From Streptosporangium nondiastaticum (lineage in GTDB: Bacteria > Actinomycetota > Actinomycetes > Streptomycetales > Streptomycetaceae), in the NCBI RefSeq assembly GCF_003011965.1, contig NZ_PXWG01000001.1, positions 186,001 to 250,000 on the forward strand: a DNA stretch of 64,000 nt, read 5' to 3'. This document shows positions 41,832 to 50,895 of this stretch, one piece after another. Under the pieces are notes generated by a model that saw only the letters and a program-made list of their open reading frames with translations, made no database searches and was not told the origin of the DNA. A program made the position numbers and the translations under genes. Numbering within the stretch: the first letter of the stretch is position 1; each line of letters starts with the position of its first letter.

Positions 41832-44800
41832 ATGGAAGGCGGCAATGATGGACCCGGTGGCGGGGGTCCCGGGGAATCGTCCCCGGGGCCGGAGCAGGCC
41901 GGTGAGCAGTTACGCCGGTTGCGCCTCGAACGCGGCGTCTCCCTGGTCAAGCTGGCCCGGCTCGCGTTCTACAGCAAGGGCTATTTGAGCAAGGTCGAGA
42001 ACGGTGAGAAGCCGCTGACCCTGGAATTGGCCCGCGCGTGTGACCGGGCGCTGGAGACCGGTGGCTCGCTTGAGCTCCTCGTAACGGTTCCGGCTGGAGA
42101 GCGCAGCAGCTTGCAGCCGGAGGAAGCCGGGGCGTGCCCCTACCCAGGGCTGTCCCCGTTCGGAGCGGAGGATGCCCGGTGGTTCTTCGGGCGCGACGAG
42201 GACACCGCCGCCGTTGTGGCTCAGCTGACGGAGCGGCTCAGCGCTCCGGGCCCTCTGCTGGTCATGGCCCCGTCCGGCGCGGGGAAGTCGTCTCTGCTCA
42301 GGGCGGGCATGCTCCCCGCCCTGGCCCGTGGAGTATTGCCGGTCACCGGCTCGCATGCCTGGCCGGCAGTACTGCTCACCCCTGGTGAGCGTCCCGTTCA
42401 GGAACTCCAGTCCCAGGTGACGAAGGCGATCGGGGCACCTCATGGGCTCGACGTCGCATTGAAGGAGGGGCCCGGCGCCTTCGCCGCCGCAGTACGCGAG
42501 GTGATGAGTGGCCGATGTCCTGCAGATCAGGCCTACGGCTCTGAGCGGGCCCCCAGCCCCCGCAGCATTCCCCGTGACTCGGCCGCCGGGGGGCCCACGA
42601 CCTTGATCGTCATTGTGGACCAGTTCGAGGAACTCTTCACCCTCTGCCAGGACGAGCAAGAGCGCGATCTCTTCGTTGAAGCGCTCCTCGCCCTGGCCGC
42701 AGGGCGAGGAGAGACAGCGGGCGGACTGAGCGGACTGAGTGGAGTGCCGACGGCCCTGGTCGTACTCGGAGTCCGTGCGGACTTCTACGATCGATGCCTG
42801 GCCTACCCCGGACTGGCGGCCTCCCTCCAGCGCGGCCACATCACTTTGGGCGCGATGACCGATGCCCGATTACGCGAAGTCATCACGGGACCTGCTCGCG
42901 AGGCCGGATTGAGAGTGGAGGCGGGGCTGGTCGAGGTCTTGTTGAGGGACATCGGCCTCATGCCCTGCAACGCCGCGGGCAGCGGCATGTCCCGCGCGGG
43001 AGCGCTTCCGCTGGTCTCTCATGCGCTGCTCAGCACCTGGCAGCACCGGGAGAACGCGACGCTGACGCTGGCCGGCTATCAGCTGACCGGAGGGATATCC
43101 GGAGCCGTGGCCGCCACCGCCGAGCGCGCCTACCGTTCACTGCCCGCTGACCAGCAAGTGGTGGCGCGGCACATCCTGCTCCAGCTGGTCCACGTCGGCG
43201 AGGACAAGGAAACCAGCCACCGTACCCCCCGCGGGCAGCTGCTGGAAGGGCGTCCCGCACGAGAGACGATCGAAGGCGTCCTTGAGGCGTTCACCCGCGC
43301 CCGCCTGCTGACCGTGGACGCCGACCACGCCGAGCTCGCCCACGAAGTGCTGCTGGACGCCTGGCCACGCCTGCGGAAGTGGATCGGCGACGACCGGGCC
43401 GGCCTGCGTACCCGCCAGCTCCTCACCGAGACGGCTGCTGCCTGGGACGACGAAGGCCGCGACACAGGGCTGCTCTACCGTGGCACCCGCCTGGCCGCGG
43501 CCTGCGAATGGGCCGCCGACCCCGCACGTCGCGCCACCCTGAGCCCGCTGGCGCAGGACTTCCTCGATGCCAGCACCGACCACGAGAGCGCACAACGAAG
43601 AACGGAGCGTCGCAGCAGCAGGAGACTGCGCCAGTCGCTTGCCGGCCTCGCGATCCTCCTGGCCCTTGCCTTGACCGCCACGGGAGTGGCCTTCGCGCAG
43701 CGGCAGGCCGCCGTTGCCGCCCAGCGCGAGGCGCAGTCCCGGCAGATGGCCGCTCTGTCGAGCACCCTGCTCGCCACCGATCCCGACCTGGCCTCGCTGC
43801 TGGCAGTGCAGGCACACCGCACCAGCAAGACCGACGAGGCGACGGCCAGCCTCTACGCAGCCGCAACGCTTCCCCTTCGCCACCGTCTCACGGGCCATAC
43901 CAGTGCGGTGGCGTCTGTGACGTTCAGCCCCGACGGCAAATCCCTCGCTACCGGTAGCTTTGACGGAACCGCCCGCATTTGGGACGTCGCTACGGGGAAG
44001 CCTCTTACGACGCTGACCGGCCACAGCGCACCGGTTCGGTCGGTCGCGTTCAGCCCCGACGGGAAAACGCTCGCCACCAGCAGCGACGACAGGGCCACGA
44101 GACTCTGGAACGTCGCCACGGGAGAGAACCGCGGCCTCCTGACGGGCCATAACCGTCCGGTGATGTCGGTTGCCTTCAGCCCGGATGGTCTCACCATCGC
44201 CACTGCCAGCGCTGATGACACCGCCCGTTTGTGGGACGTCGCAACGGGCGCACACCGCGCCACCCTCGACGTCCATGCCGAGGTGCTCTCGTTGGCGTTC
44301 AGCCCCGACAGCAAGGTGCTCATCACCGGAGGAGGCGAACGGACGGCTCGAATCTGGGATATCGCCACACGAGAAAGCCGCCTTACCCTCGAGGAAACGA
44401 CGAGCACTACAGTCCGGTCGGTGGCGTTCGCCCCCGATGGCAAGTCCTTCGCCACGGGCAACGATGACGGCACCGCCCAGCTCCGGGACGTGACGACCGG
44501 GAAAGCCCGCACGATCCCCACGGGGCAGCAGGCCCCGGTGCAGTCGGTGGCGTTCAGCCCTGACGGCACGACCCTCGCCACGAATGGCGCCAGGTCCGCA
44601 CAGCTGTGGGACGTGGCAACGGGGGCGGCTCGCAGCACCCTCACCGGCCACAGCGCCCCGGTGCAGTCGGTGGCGTTCAGCCCCGACGGCAAGTCCTTCG
44701 CCACCGGCAGCTCCGACGGCACCGCGCGCATCTGGGACGCCCGGACAGGGAGCGCCCGGGGCGCCCTTCCCGGGCAGGACAGCCCCGTGGAGGCAGTGGC

Positions 44801-45800
44801 CTTCAGCCCCGACGGCAAGGCCCTGGCCACCAGTCATTACGACAAGACCGTACGCGTGTGGGACGTGGCAGCGCGCAGAGTCCGCCGCGTCCTCACCGGC
44901 CACACCGCCCTCGTCGCCTCAGTAGCCTTCAGCCCCGATGGCAAGTCTCTCGCCACGGGAAGCTATGACGGCACCGTCCGGCTCTGGGACATCACCACGG
45001 CCAGGACCCGCACCCGCGCAATCCTTCCCAAGCACGCCGCCCCCGTAACCAGAGTGGCCTTCAGCTCCGACGGGAAAGCTCTGGTCACCGGAAGCCAGGA
45101 CACGGCCGTCCGCATCTGGGACATCCCCACAGGCACGATGCGCAGCGCCTACACCGGCCCCACAACCCCCGGAGGGCCGTCGGTGATCAGCCCCGACGGC
45201 AAGACCGCTGTCATCGGAAGTCTCCCGGGCGACCTCGACAGGGCCATGCGGATTCGGGACGTAGCCACGAACAGAACCCGCACCATCGCCACCGACCACA
45301 CCGACCGCGTCGTGCTGATGGCGTTGAGCCCGGACGGAGGAACACTCGCCACAAGCAGCGGCGAGGAATCCGTCCGTACCGCTGCCTACGACGACACCGT
45401 ACGGCTGTGGGACGCACGCACAGGGAAAGCCCGTAACGCCATCACCAGCCTCACCGACAACGTACTGGCCATGGCCTTCAGCCCTGACGGCAAGACCATC
45501 GCCATCAGCACGGACGACAAGACGGTGAGGCTCTGGGACGTAGCCACGGGCAAAGCCCGCAGCACTCTCTCGGAAGACGTCGCGCAGGTGGCGCTGATGG
45601 CGTTCAGCCCTGACGGAAAGATGCTGGCGACCAGCACCGGCTACCAAGGCGACAGGACGGTACGGCTCTGGGAGGTCGACCTTCCTGATGCCGCTGAAGC
45701 CGGCAGAAGAGTCTGCAAGGCACTCCACCGGGGCTTCACCGCCAAGGAACAGTTGGCGTACCTCCGGGACCAGACGTCCAGCCCGTGCGCCCGGTGGTGA
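41832..45800 (+). CDS. XRE-HTH / nSTAND NTPase / WD40 signalling protein, with TTA codons
   Basis: About 1,322 residues from the ATG at 41832 (GAGGGGG upstream). Domains in order: XRE-type HTH at about 22-75 (EQLRRLRLERGVSLVKLARL); nSTAND NTPase from about 100 (YPGLSPFGAEDARWFFGRDE), with Walker A APSGAGKSS near 146-154 and Walker B LIVIVDQFEELFTL near 255; one hydrophobic helix near 610-630; then 14 WD40 repeats (SVAFSPDGKSLATGS and similar), enough for two seven-bladed propellers. The family acts as signal-triggered switches, some in phage defence or apoptosis-like pathways; the role here is unknown. TTA codons at 41910-41912 and 42870-42872 suggest dependence on the bldA tRNA. Confidence 0.85.
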   Translation: MEGGNDGPGGGGPGESSPGPEQAGEQLRRLRLERGVSLVKLARLAFYSKGYLSKVENGEKPLTLELARACDRALETGGSLELLVTVPAGERSSLQPEEAGACPYPGLSPFGAEDARWFFGRDEDTAAVVAQLTERLSAPGPLLVMAPSGAGKSSLLRAGMLPALARGVLPVTGSHAWPAVLLTPGERPVQELQSQVTKAIGAPHGLDVALKEGPGAFAAAVREVMSGRCPADQAYGSERAPSPRSIPRDSAAGGPTTLIVIVDQFEELFTLCQDEQERDLFVEALLALAAGRGETAGGLSGLSGVPTALVVLGVRADFYDRCLAYPGLAASLQRGHITLGAMTDARLREVITGPAREAGLRVEAGLVEVLLRDIGLMPCNAAGSGMSRAGALPLVSHALLSTWQHRENATLTLAGYQLTGGISGAVAATAERAYRSLPADQQVVARHILLQLVHVGEDKETSHRTPRGQLLEGRPARETIEGVLEAFTRARLLTVDADHAELAHEVLLDAWPRLRKWIGDDRAGLRTRQLLTETAAAWDDEGRDTGLLYRGTRLAAACEWAADPARRATLSPLAQDFLDASTDHESAQRRTERRSSRRLRQSLAGLAILLALALTATGVAFAQRQAAVAAQREAQSRQMAALSSTLLATDPDLASLLAVQAHRTSKTDEATASLYAAATLPLRHRLTGHTSAVASVTFSPDGKSLATGSFDGTARIWDVATGKPLTTLTGHSAPVRSVAFSPDGKTLATSSDDRATRLWNVATGENRGLLTGHNRPVMSVAFSPDGLTIATASADDTARLWDVATGAHRATLDVHAEVLSLAFSPDSKVLITGGGERTARIWDIATRESRLTLEETTSTTVRSVAFAPDGKSFATGNDDGTAQLRDVTTGKARTIPTGQQAPVQSVAFSPDGTTLATNGARSAQLWDVATGAARSTLTGHSAPVQSVAFSPDGKSFATGSSDGTARIWDARTGSARGALPGQDSPVEAVAFSPDGKALATSHYDKTVRVWDVAARRVRRVLTGHTALVASVAFSPDGKSLATGSYDGTVRLWDITTARTRTRAILPKHAAPVTRVAFSSDGKALVTGSQDTAVRIWDIPTGTMRSAYTGPTTPGGPSVISPDGKTAVIGSLPGDLDRAMRIRDVATNRTRTIATDHTDRVVLMALSPDGGTLATSSGEESVRTAAYDDTVRLWDARTGKARNAITSLTDNVLAMAFSPDGKTIAISTDDKTVRLWDVATGKARSTLSEDVAQVALMAFSPDGKMLATSTGYQGDRTVRLWEVDLPDAAEAGRRVCKALHRGFTAKEQLAYLRDQTSSPCARW

Positions 45801-46175
45801 GCCGCGACAGACCCGGCCCCGGCCGGGGGTGCATTCGGCGGCCTTCCGTTCACACAGGTCAGCGGGGGTTTCCCGGTCCCCTCAGCCAAGGGAAACAAGG
45901 AAACTCCTCGACATGCGCCGCCTCCCCGGGCTGAATGGATGACGTACCGGCACCGAGGCGGCAGCACCGTCTTCGACGCCGGGACACAGCGCCGGCTCGG
46001 GCCCAAGGGGGGCACGTCCGGGGTCCGGGGCCACGGGGGAGTGGGCGCCGGGCCTCACGGGGGAGATGTGCGGGCCCGAGCCGGCGGGGACGGGAGACTT
46101 CCAGGGGGGGACTGTCATCGGGGTGGTTGAACGGGCACAGGCGCGCTGAACCGGAGGTGGTACGCGGCCGGTCTC
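45801..46175. other. Intergenic region; may hide the lost N-terminus of the CGNR gene
   Basis: 375 bases. It has a CCCCGGCCGGGG palindrome near 45813-45825 that could terminate the STAND transcript. Open frames on both strands look random. No family-like ABATE N-terminus can be read in any forward frame. Confidence 0.5.
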
Positions 46176-46799
46176 GTGCCCGCCCTGCAAGTCGCCAGCC
46201 GGACCTCGACGGGCAGCAAGGTCATCCGGTCGGGTCACCAGCTCCTCCGGACCGCCGGGCTCGCCGTGGACGTCCAGGTGCGGACGGTTCTTGCCCGCCT
46301 TGGCCTCGGGTACCTCCTGGAAGAGCAGCCGTCGGCCGCGGCCGACACCGCTGGTCTGATCGAACGGTCGCGTCTGACGCCGACGCCCGCGCTGGAAATC
46401 TCCCAGGACGAGGTGACCGACGCGCGAAGGCTGCGCGATGCACTGTTCCGGGTGGTTCTCGCCCACACGCGCGGTGAGCCGCACCCGCCCGGTGACCTGG
46501 AGGTCATCAATGAGACGGCTGCCCGGCCGGCCCTGGCGCCCGCCATCACGCCGGCCGGGCAGCGGCAGTGGGCCGGGACTCCCAGCGGAACGCACCTGCT
46601 GGCCACCGTTGCCCGGGACGCCGTCGAGCTGCTGACCGGCCCCTTCGCACACCGCATCCGCACCTGTGCCGCCGAGGACTGCCACCTCCTCTACGTCGAC
46701 ACCTCACGCCCCGGCCGCCGCCGCTGGTGCTCCATGGAGCACTGCGGCAACCGTCACAAGGTCAGGGCGCTACGCGCCCGCCACTCCGAGGAAGGATGA
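46176..46799 (+). CDS. ABATE / CGNR zinc-finger protein
   Basis: 207 residues from a GTG at 46176; the true start is uncertain. The C-terminus carries the CGNR zinc finger: RTCAAEDCHLLYVDTSRPGR, then RRWCSMEHCGNRHKV, with four Cys and the CGNR tetrapeptide. The middle (DEVTDARRLRDALFRVVLAH) is the ABATE helical domain. The usual N-terminal F-x-L-D-F-A-N-T strand is not readable, so the 5' end may be eroded. ABATE proteins are thought to regulate stress responses. The stop overlaps the start of the SRPBCC gene (ATGA). Confidence 0.7.
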   Translation: MPALQVASRTSTGSKVIRSGHQLLRTAGLAVDVQVRTVLARLGLGYLLEEQPSAAADTAGLIERSRLTPTPALEISQDEVTDARRLRDALFRVVLAHTRGEPHPPGDLEVINETAARPALAPAITPAGQRQWAGTPSGTHLLATVARDAVELLTGPFAHRIRTCAAEDCHLLYVDTSRPGRRRWCSMEHCGNRHKVRALRARHSEEG

Positions 46800-47194
46800 C
46801 CGCCATGCCCACAGGCCTCACCAAGGGCGCCGGCTGGCAGATGGGCGTGTCCCGCACGCTGTCCCACCCCGCGCCCGTCGTCCGGGACTTCATCAGCAGT
46901 CCCGAAGGGCTCGCTCTCTGGCTCGGCGCCGGAGCAGCCCTCACTCCCGAGCGAGGCGCCCCCTACCGGACGGCCGCAGGAGTGACCGGTGAAGTGCGCG
47001 GCTACCATCCGGGCCGGAAGATCCGCGTCACCCACGGCGCCACCACCCTCCAGATCGCCCTTGCCCCCGCTGCCGACGGGGCCCGCGCGATGCTCCGCTT
47101 CCACCAGGAGCACCTGGCGGACGCCGAAGAACGCGAACAGCAGCGGGCGCACTGGCAGCACATCCTGGACCGGATCGCCGCCGCCCTCGGCTGA
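46796..47194 (+). CDS. SRPBCC-family (AHSA1-like) protein
   Basis: 132 residues. The ATG at 46796 overlaps the TGA of the CGNR gene, so the pair is coupled. The fold is an AHSA1/SRPBCC type: VSRTLSHPAPVVRDFISSPE, LALWLGAGAALTP, a strand KIRVTHGATTLQIALAP, and a C-terminal helix REQQRAHWQHILDRIAAALG. These bind hydrophobic ligands or client proteins. Its pairing with a CGNR regulator suggests a small regulatory or stress unit (inference). Confidence 0.75.
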   Translation: MTAMPTGLTKGAGWQMGVSRTLSHPAPVVRDFISSPEGLALWLGAGAALTPERGAPYRTAAGVTGEVRGYHPGRKIRVTHGATTLQIALAPAADGARAMLRFHQEHLADAEEREQQRAHWQHILDRIAAALG

Positions 47195-47263
47195 GGACCG
47201 TCCGACCGGGCCTGCCGCCCCCGGAGGTCGACTGTCAGTGGCCACCCTTAGAGTTCCGTCACT

Positions 47264-47306
47264 GAACGTGAAACGTGAACGCGAACACGAACACGAACGT
47301 GAACGG
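47264..47306. repeat. Degenerate GAACRY tandem repeats
   Basis: Seven successive units built on GAACGT or GAACAC (one with an extra A) run up to the ribosome site of the DUF4241 gene. The repeats are translatable in frame as an Asn/Thr-rich tail, but the start is more likely downstream. Confidence 0.7.
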
Positions 47307-47325
47307 GGGAAGGGCGGTGGCGAAC

Positions 47326-48720
47326 ATGAGCGCATGCTCGGTGGAGGTCGTCTACGGCGAGGGGTGGTGCGCCCGAAGCCGCGCGGTCATCAGCCCGGTG
47401 TCCGAGGAGGAAGCCCGGCGGCGCCACGCGGTCGGCGATCCGTACATGGCTCTGCTGCGCACGGACGGACAGCCGCTGGCGGAGCTGCGGATCACGGGCC
47501 GGGCCGGCCACGTGGGCCTGCTCCTGTTCGACGCGCACGGCAGGCGCCACCAGGAGTACGACTACGTGGAGCTGCGGCGCGGCCGGCTGCACCTGAGACG
47601 CCACCGCCAGTGGCTGTACCGCACTCCTGAAGAGGCCGAACGACCCGAGCCGGCCGCGCACTTCACCCTCACCATCCGGCCGGACGGGAGCGCTCAGCGG
47701 AGTCTGGAGCAAGACGGCCGGTTCGACACCATCGCGCGCATACCCGAAGAGCACCGCACGCTCCCCCTGGCGGACTTCGGGGACTGGACCCGCTACGCCG
47801 ATGCCGGCCTGCTGGGTGTCCCCGGCCCGGTCACGCTGGTGCCCGCGCCGCCGCCGGAGACGGCCGGCCCGACCGGCGGCGACCCGCTGTGGAGTGCGCC
47901 CGCGCCACTGGCTCCGGGGGCGCTGGAGGCGCTGTTCGTCCCCGGCAGCCGCTTCGAGTCGTACGACGGCCCGGTGACCGTCGTCGAACCCGAGCACGCA
48001 GGGAACCTGCGGCTGCCCACGGGCCGGGTGGTCGCGGCCGATCCGGCCTGGCTCTCGGCGGACAGCGAGCCGTTCACGGTGCCCGTGCCGCCGGGGACGT
48101 ACCCCCTGGTGCTGGGCAAGGTGGAGCAGCGATCCGAGTGGGCGGGCGAAGAGATGACCTGGGAGGAGATCACGGCGGCGATGCTGTGCATCGGGGACCG
48201 GCGGCCCACCGTGGCCTGGGAGCCGGCTCTGCTTCCGGGGCAGGAGGTGCGGCTGCTCGGTGACCGGGAGTTCTACGGTTTCGGCGTCGACTCCGGCACG
48301 GGCGCTTTCCTGGATGCCGCCGCGCGCGACGCGCTGGACGCCGACCCGGACGCCGGGGTGCAACTCGCGTCCTCCATCGGTGACGAGGCCGCCTGCCCTG
48401 AGTTCCGCGACCCCGTGTCCGGTGCCAACGCGATCGCCTTCCCGAGCGGCGCGGGCGACGGATCGTATCCGGTCTGGATCGGCCGAGACCACGACGGCGA
48501 GGTCACCTGCCTCATAGCCGACATGCTGACAGTCGACAGTGCGCGTCCCCTGCCGCCCACGGCCGCCTCTCCGGCGGTGGTCCTCGTTCCGCCGGTTCCG
48601 GCGGCCGAGGGTCCGCTACCGGCTGCCGTGCCGCACGCGGAAACGGCCCTCCTCTTCGCCGAGTTGCTCGTCGAGACCGTCACGATGGCGCGCGACGTCC
48701 GCTGCCTGAACCGGAACTGA
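47326..48720 (+). CDS. DUF4241 domain protein
   Basis: 464 residues from the ATG at 47326 (MSACSVEVVYGEGWCARSRA). The C-terminal half matches DUF4241: LPTGRVVAADPAWLSADSEP, then VPPGTYPLVLGKVEQ, RRPTVAWEPALLPGQEV and FYGFGVDSGTGAFLDAAARD. The N-terminal half may be a separate domain (SEEEARRRHAVGDPYMALLR, LHLRRHRQWLYRTPEEAERP). No signal peptide. DUF4241 is a widespread domain of unknown function, sometimes seen with immunity-type proteins. A GTG at 47317 is an alternative start. Confidence 0.8.
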   Translation: MSACSVEVVYGEGWCARSRAVISPVSEEEARRRHAVGDPYMALLRTDGQPLAELRITGRAGHVGLLLFDAHGRRHQEYDYVELRRGRLHLRRHRQWLYRTPEEAERPEPAAHFTLTIRPDGSAQRSLEQDGRFDTIARIPEEHRTLPLADFGDWTRYADAGLLGVPGPVTLVPAPPPETAGPTGGDPLWSAPAPLAPGALEALFVPGSRFESYDGPVTVVEPEHAGNLRLPTGRVVAADPAWLSADSEPFTVPVPPGTYPLVLGKVEQRSEWAGEEMTWEEITAAMLCIGDRRPTVAWEPALLPGQEVRLLGDREFYGFGVDSGTGAFLDAAARDALDADPDAGVQLASSIGDEAACPEFRDPVSGANAIAFPSGAGDGSYPVWIGRDHDGEVTCLIADMLTVDSARPLPPTAASPAVVLVPPVPAAEGPLPAAVPHAETALLFAELLVETVTMARDVRCLNRN

Positions 48721-48752
48721 GGGCCCTCCGCCGATGGTGCCTCCACTCACTC

Positions 48753-48787
48753 ACTTGCCAGTTTGGAAAGTACTTGTCATTCTGGAA
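48753..48787. promoter_or_regulatory. Direct repeat ACTTGYCAKTYTGGAA upstream of the membrane protein / regulator operon
   Basis: Two 16-base copies, 48753-48768 and 48772-48787, match at 13 of 16 positions with a 19-bp repeat distance (nearly two helical turns). They lie 30-65 bases before the start at 48818. A likely operator for the winged-helix protein encoded second in the operon. Confidence 0.6.
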
Positions 48788-48817
48788 TCAGGTGGTCGGC
48801 GTACATGAGGGGGAGCC

Positions 48818-49237
48818 ATGCACGGATTCACCGATGCCGAGGTGGCGTTGGGGCGGGTCGCTGACGTAGAGAAGGCGGCGCGGGCCCGGAGCGGCTGGTA
48901 TGCGCGCTACCTCTGGGCGTTCGCCGCCGGGCAGTTGGTCCTCGTCCCGATCGCGGTCCTGTGGCACGGCTTCGCCTCAGCCTTGGCCTTCGGGTTCGTC
49001 AACACGGCCCTCGTGACAGGGCTGAGCCTGTACGCCGCACGGCAGCGCGTGGTGCGCCGCGGATTCGGCGTCAAGCACGGCGTGATCGTGGGAATCTGGG
49101 CCGCCGTGTTCGTGCTGGCGGTGACGTTCGGGAACACGGCATTTGCGAACAGCCCCGCCTTCGCAGCAGCGGCTGCGCTGACGTGCGCGCTGCCGCTCGC
49201 GACGGGTGCCTGGCTTGAGATGCGGCGATCGTCGTGA
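48818..49237 (+). CDS. Small integral membrane protein (about 4 helices)
   Basis: 139 residues. An N-terminal soluble stretch (MHGFTDAEVALGRVADVEKA) precedes four membrane helices, including YLWAFAAGQLVLVPIAVLWH, ASALAFGFVNTALVTGLSLY, GVIVGIWAAVFVLAVTFGNT and AAAALTCALPLATGAWLEM. GGGGGAG lies upstream of the ATG. The stop overlaps the start of the next gene (GTGA). Pairs of this membrane protein and a winged-helix regulator are common in Streptomyces. Function unknown. Confidence 0.75.
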   Translation: MHGFTDAEVALGRVADVEKAARARSGWYARYLWAFAAGQLVLVPIAVLWHGFASALAFGFVNTALVTGLSLYAARQRVVRRGFGVKHGVIVGIWAAVFVLAVTFGNTAFANSPAFAAAAALTCALPLATGAWLEMRRSS

Positions 49238-49575
49238 CGGAAGGCGAGGCCATGGGGGAGGAGAGTCCCGCCGGACAGCGGGGCAGCCACCCTCGCCACG
49301 CCCTCGCACCCCTGCTCAACGCACCTGTGCGCCTGTCGGTGGTGGCCGCCCTGGCCTCGGTCGAGAAGGCCGAGTTCGGCTTCGTGCGCGACCTGGTGGA
49401 GGTCACCGACTCGGTCCTCTCCAAGCAGGTGTCGGCCCTGGAGGAGGCCGGCTGGGTGGCCGTCGACAAGGGCCGGGTCGGCCGTCGTCCGCGGACATGG
49501 CTCTCCCTGACCGCCGAGGGGCGTGCCGTCTATCAGAGGCATTTGGCGGCGCTGAGAGCCATCGCCGCAGGCTGA
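49234..49575 (+). CDS. Winged-helix transcriptional regulator (HTH_34/MarR-like)
   Basis: 113 residues; the GTG at 49234 overlaps the previous stop. The core LNAPVRLSVVAALASVEKAE, then VTDSVLSKQVSALEEAGWVA and a basic wing GRVGRRPRTWLSLTAEG, matches the HTH_34 (PF13601) regulators. An in-frame ATG at 49252 is an alternative start. It probably regulates its own operon through the direct repeats at 48753-48787. Confidence 0.8.
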   Translation: MTEGEAMGEESPAGQRGSHPRHALAPLLNAPVRLSVVAALASVEKAEFGFVRDLVEVTDSVLSKQVSALEEAGWVAVDKGRVGRRPRTWLSLTAEGRAVYQRHLAALRAIAAG

Positions 49576-49620
49576 GCGGCTCTGGGACGGCGGCCTCTTC
49601 CGTCGCGGGTGCCGCAGCGA

Positions 49621-50739
49621 TCAGTCGAAGTGCCGGGCGAACACCTGTGACTTGCCGTTGGTGTCGCCGGGCAGGATGCCGGCCGTGGAGTGGAAGACCA
49701 CGTCCCGCCCATCGGCGCTGACCGCGTGGGTCCCGGCCGAGGCGAGCCGGTCCGAGACGACCTTGTCGGTGCCCGTCTGCAGGTCGCGCAGGATGAGCGA
49801 CGGTCCGGACGTGTCGTGCGGGGCGTACAGCAGATGGCGGCCGGTGGGATCGATGGCCACGCCCCGCACGTTCGGCACCAGCCGCTCGGTGCCTGAAGGT
49901 ACGTCATGGACGTAGGTGTCAGAGCCCGAAAGGTAGACGACCTTGGTGCCGTCGTCGCTGAGCTGGACGAGGGCCGCCTCCTTGGAGGGGCCCTCGATCG
50001 GGCCGGAGGTGGTGCCGCTCGTCCGGTCCCACACGAAGACGTCCTGCGCCTCGCCGTCCTGGTAGGCGACATAGCGGCCGTCACCGCTGATGGACGGCCG
50101 GGAGGGCTGGGTGTGGCCGAGGGTGGCGACGGTCGCCTTGGTGCCCCCGCTGTTCCAGTCCTGAACCTCGATGCGCTGGCCGGGCGACGGCCGCTGGAAG
50201 AAGATGGCGAGGGCGGTGTGCCGGCCGTCCGCACTGAGCGAGGGCTGGTTGCAACTGTAGGCCGAGCAGTCGGCGGAAGCCGTTCTTCCCGTGCCCACCT
50301 CATACTGGCGAATCCGCACGTTTCGCATCCACTGCACCGGATAGGCGACGTATTCCCCGTCACCGCTGATCACCGGAGGCTGGAGCGTGGTCAGGGACCC
50401 GATCCGCTTGGTCTGCCGCGCCGGCTGGTCGCGGACGAAGACCCTGTCGCCTCCCGTCGTCTCATCGGGCGTGAGGTTCTTCGCCGACGACGAGAAGACG
50501 ATGTGGCGGCCGTCGGGCGTGATTGAGGCGCCGGCGGAGTTGTCGTCGGCCTGGGTGCCGTCGGCCGCGGCACTGACCCTCTCGACACCGGCCGCGCGAT
50601 TGCCCGCGAGACCCGCCACGACCGTGGGCTGAGCCGAGGCGGCTCCGGGCAGCGCCACGGTGACCGCGCAGACCACGACCGCCGCGCTCAGAGCGGCCCG
50701 CACGCGTCTGATGCTGCTCCGGTTCGCGTTTCCTCTCAT
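49621..50739 (-). CDS. Secreted TolB/PD40-type beta-propeller protein
   Basis: 372 residues from the ATG at 50739, with GGGGGGAAA upstream on the minus strand. A signal peptide (RAALSAAVVVCAVTVALPGA followed by ASA-QP) precedes WD40-like PD40 repeats: GASITPDGRHIVFSSSAKNL, VISGDGEYVAYPVQW, SLSADGRHTALAIFF, SISGDGRYVAYQDGEAQDVF and a final HAVSADGRDVVFHSTAGILP. Exported or cell-wall associated. Function unknown; such proteins often bind peptides or glycans. It converges with the regulator gene. Confidence 0.75.
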   Translation of the reverse strand: MRGNANRSSIRRVRAALSAAVVVCAVTVALPGAASAQPTVVAGLAGNRAAGVERVSAAADGTQADDNSAGASITPDGRHIVFSSSAKNLTPDETTGGDRVFVRDQPARQTKRIGSLTTLQPPVISGDGEYVAYPVQWMRNVRIRQYEVGTGRTASADCSAYSCNQPSLSADGRHTALAIFFQRPSPGQRIEVQDWNSGGTKATVATLGHTQPSRPSISGDGRYVAYQDGEAQDVFVWDRTSGTTSGPIEGPSKEAALVQLSDDGTKVVYLSGSDTYVHDVPSGTERLVPNVRGVAIDPTGRHLLYAPHDTSGPSLILRDLQTGTDKVVSDRLASAGTHAVSADGRDVVFHSTAGILPGDTNGKSQVFARHFD

Positions 50740-50895
50740 TTTCCCCCCAGGAAGGATGTGGTCTCTTCTCCGGCTCTCCACCGGAGAACCGCAAGCATGC
50801 AGCCGCAACGGTGCTGTGGGAGGCGGGGTTTCGGTCATGTGGGAGCGGTCAGCGGGTACGTGCCGGACGGCGCCGCCCCGCTTCGTGAGCCCGCT

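Noticed and set aside
42000..44903. Long leftward ORFs opposite the STAND-WD40 gene
   Set aside because: Repetitive shadow of the WD40 repeats; composition unlike protein.
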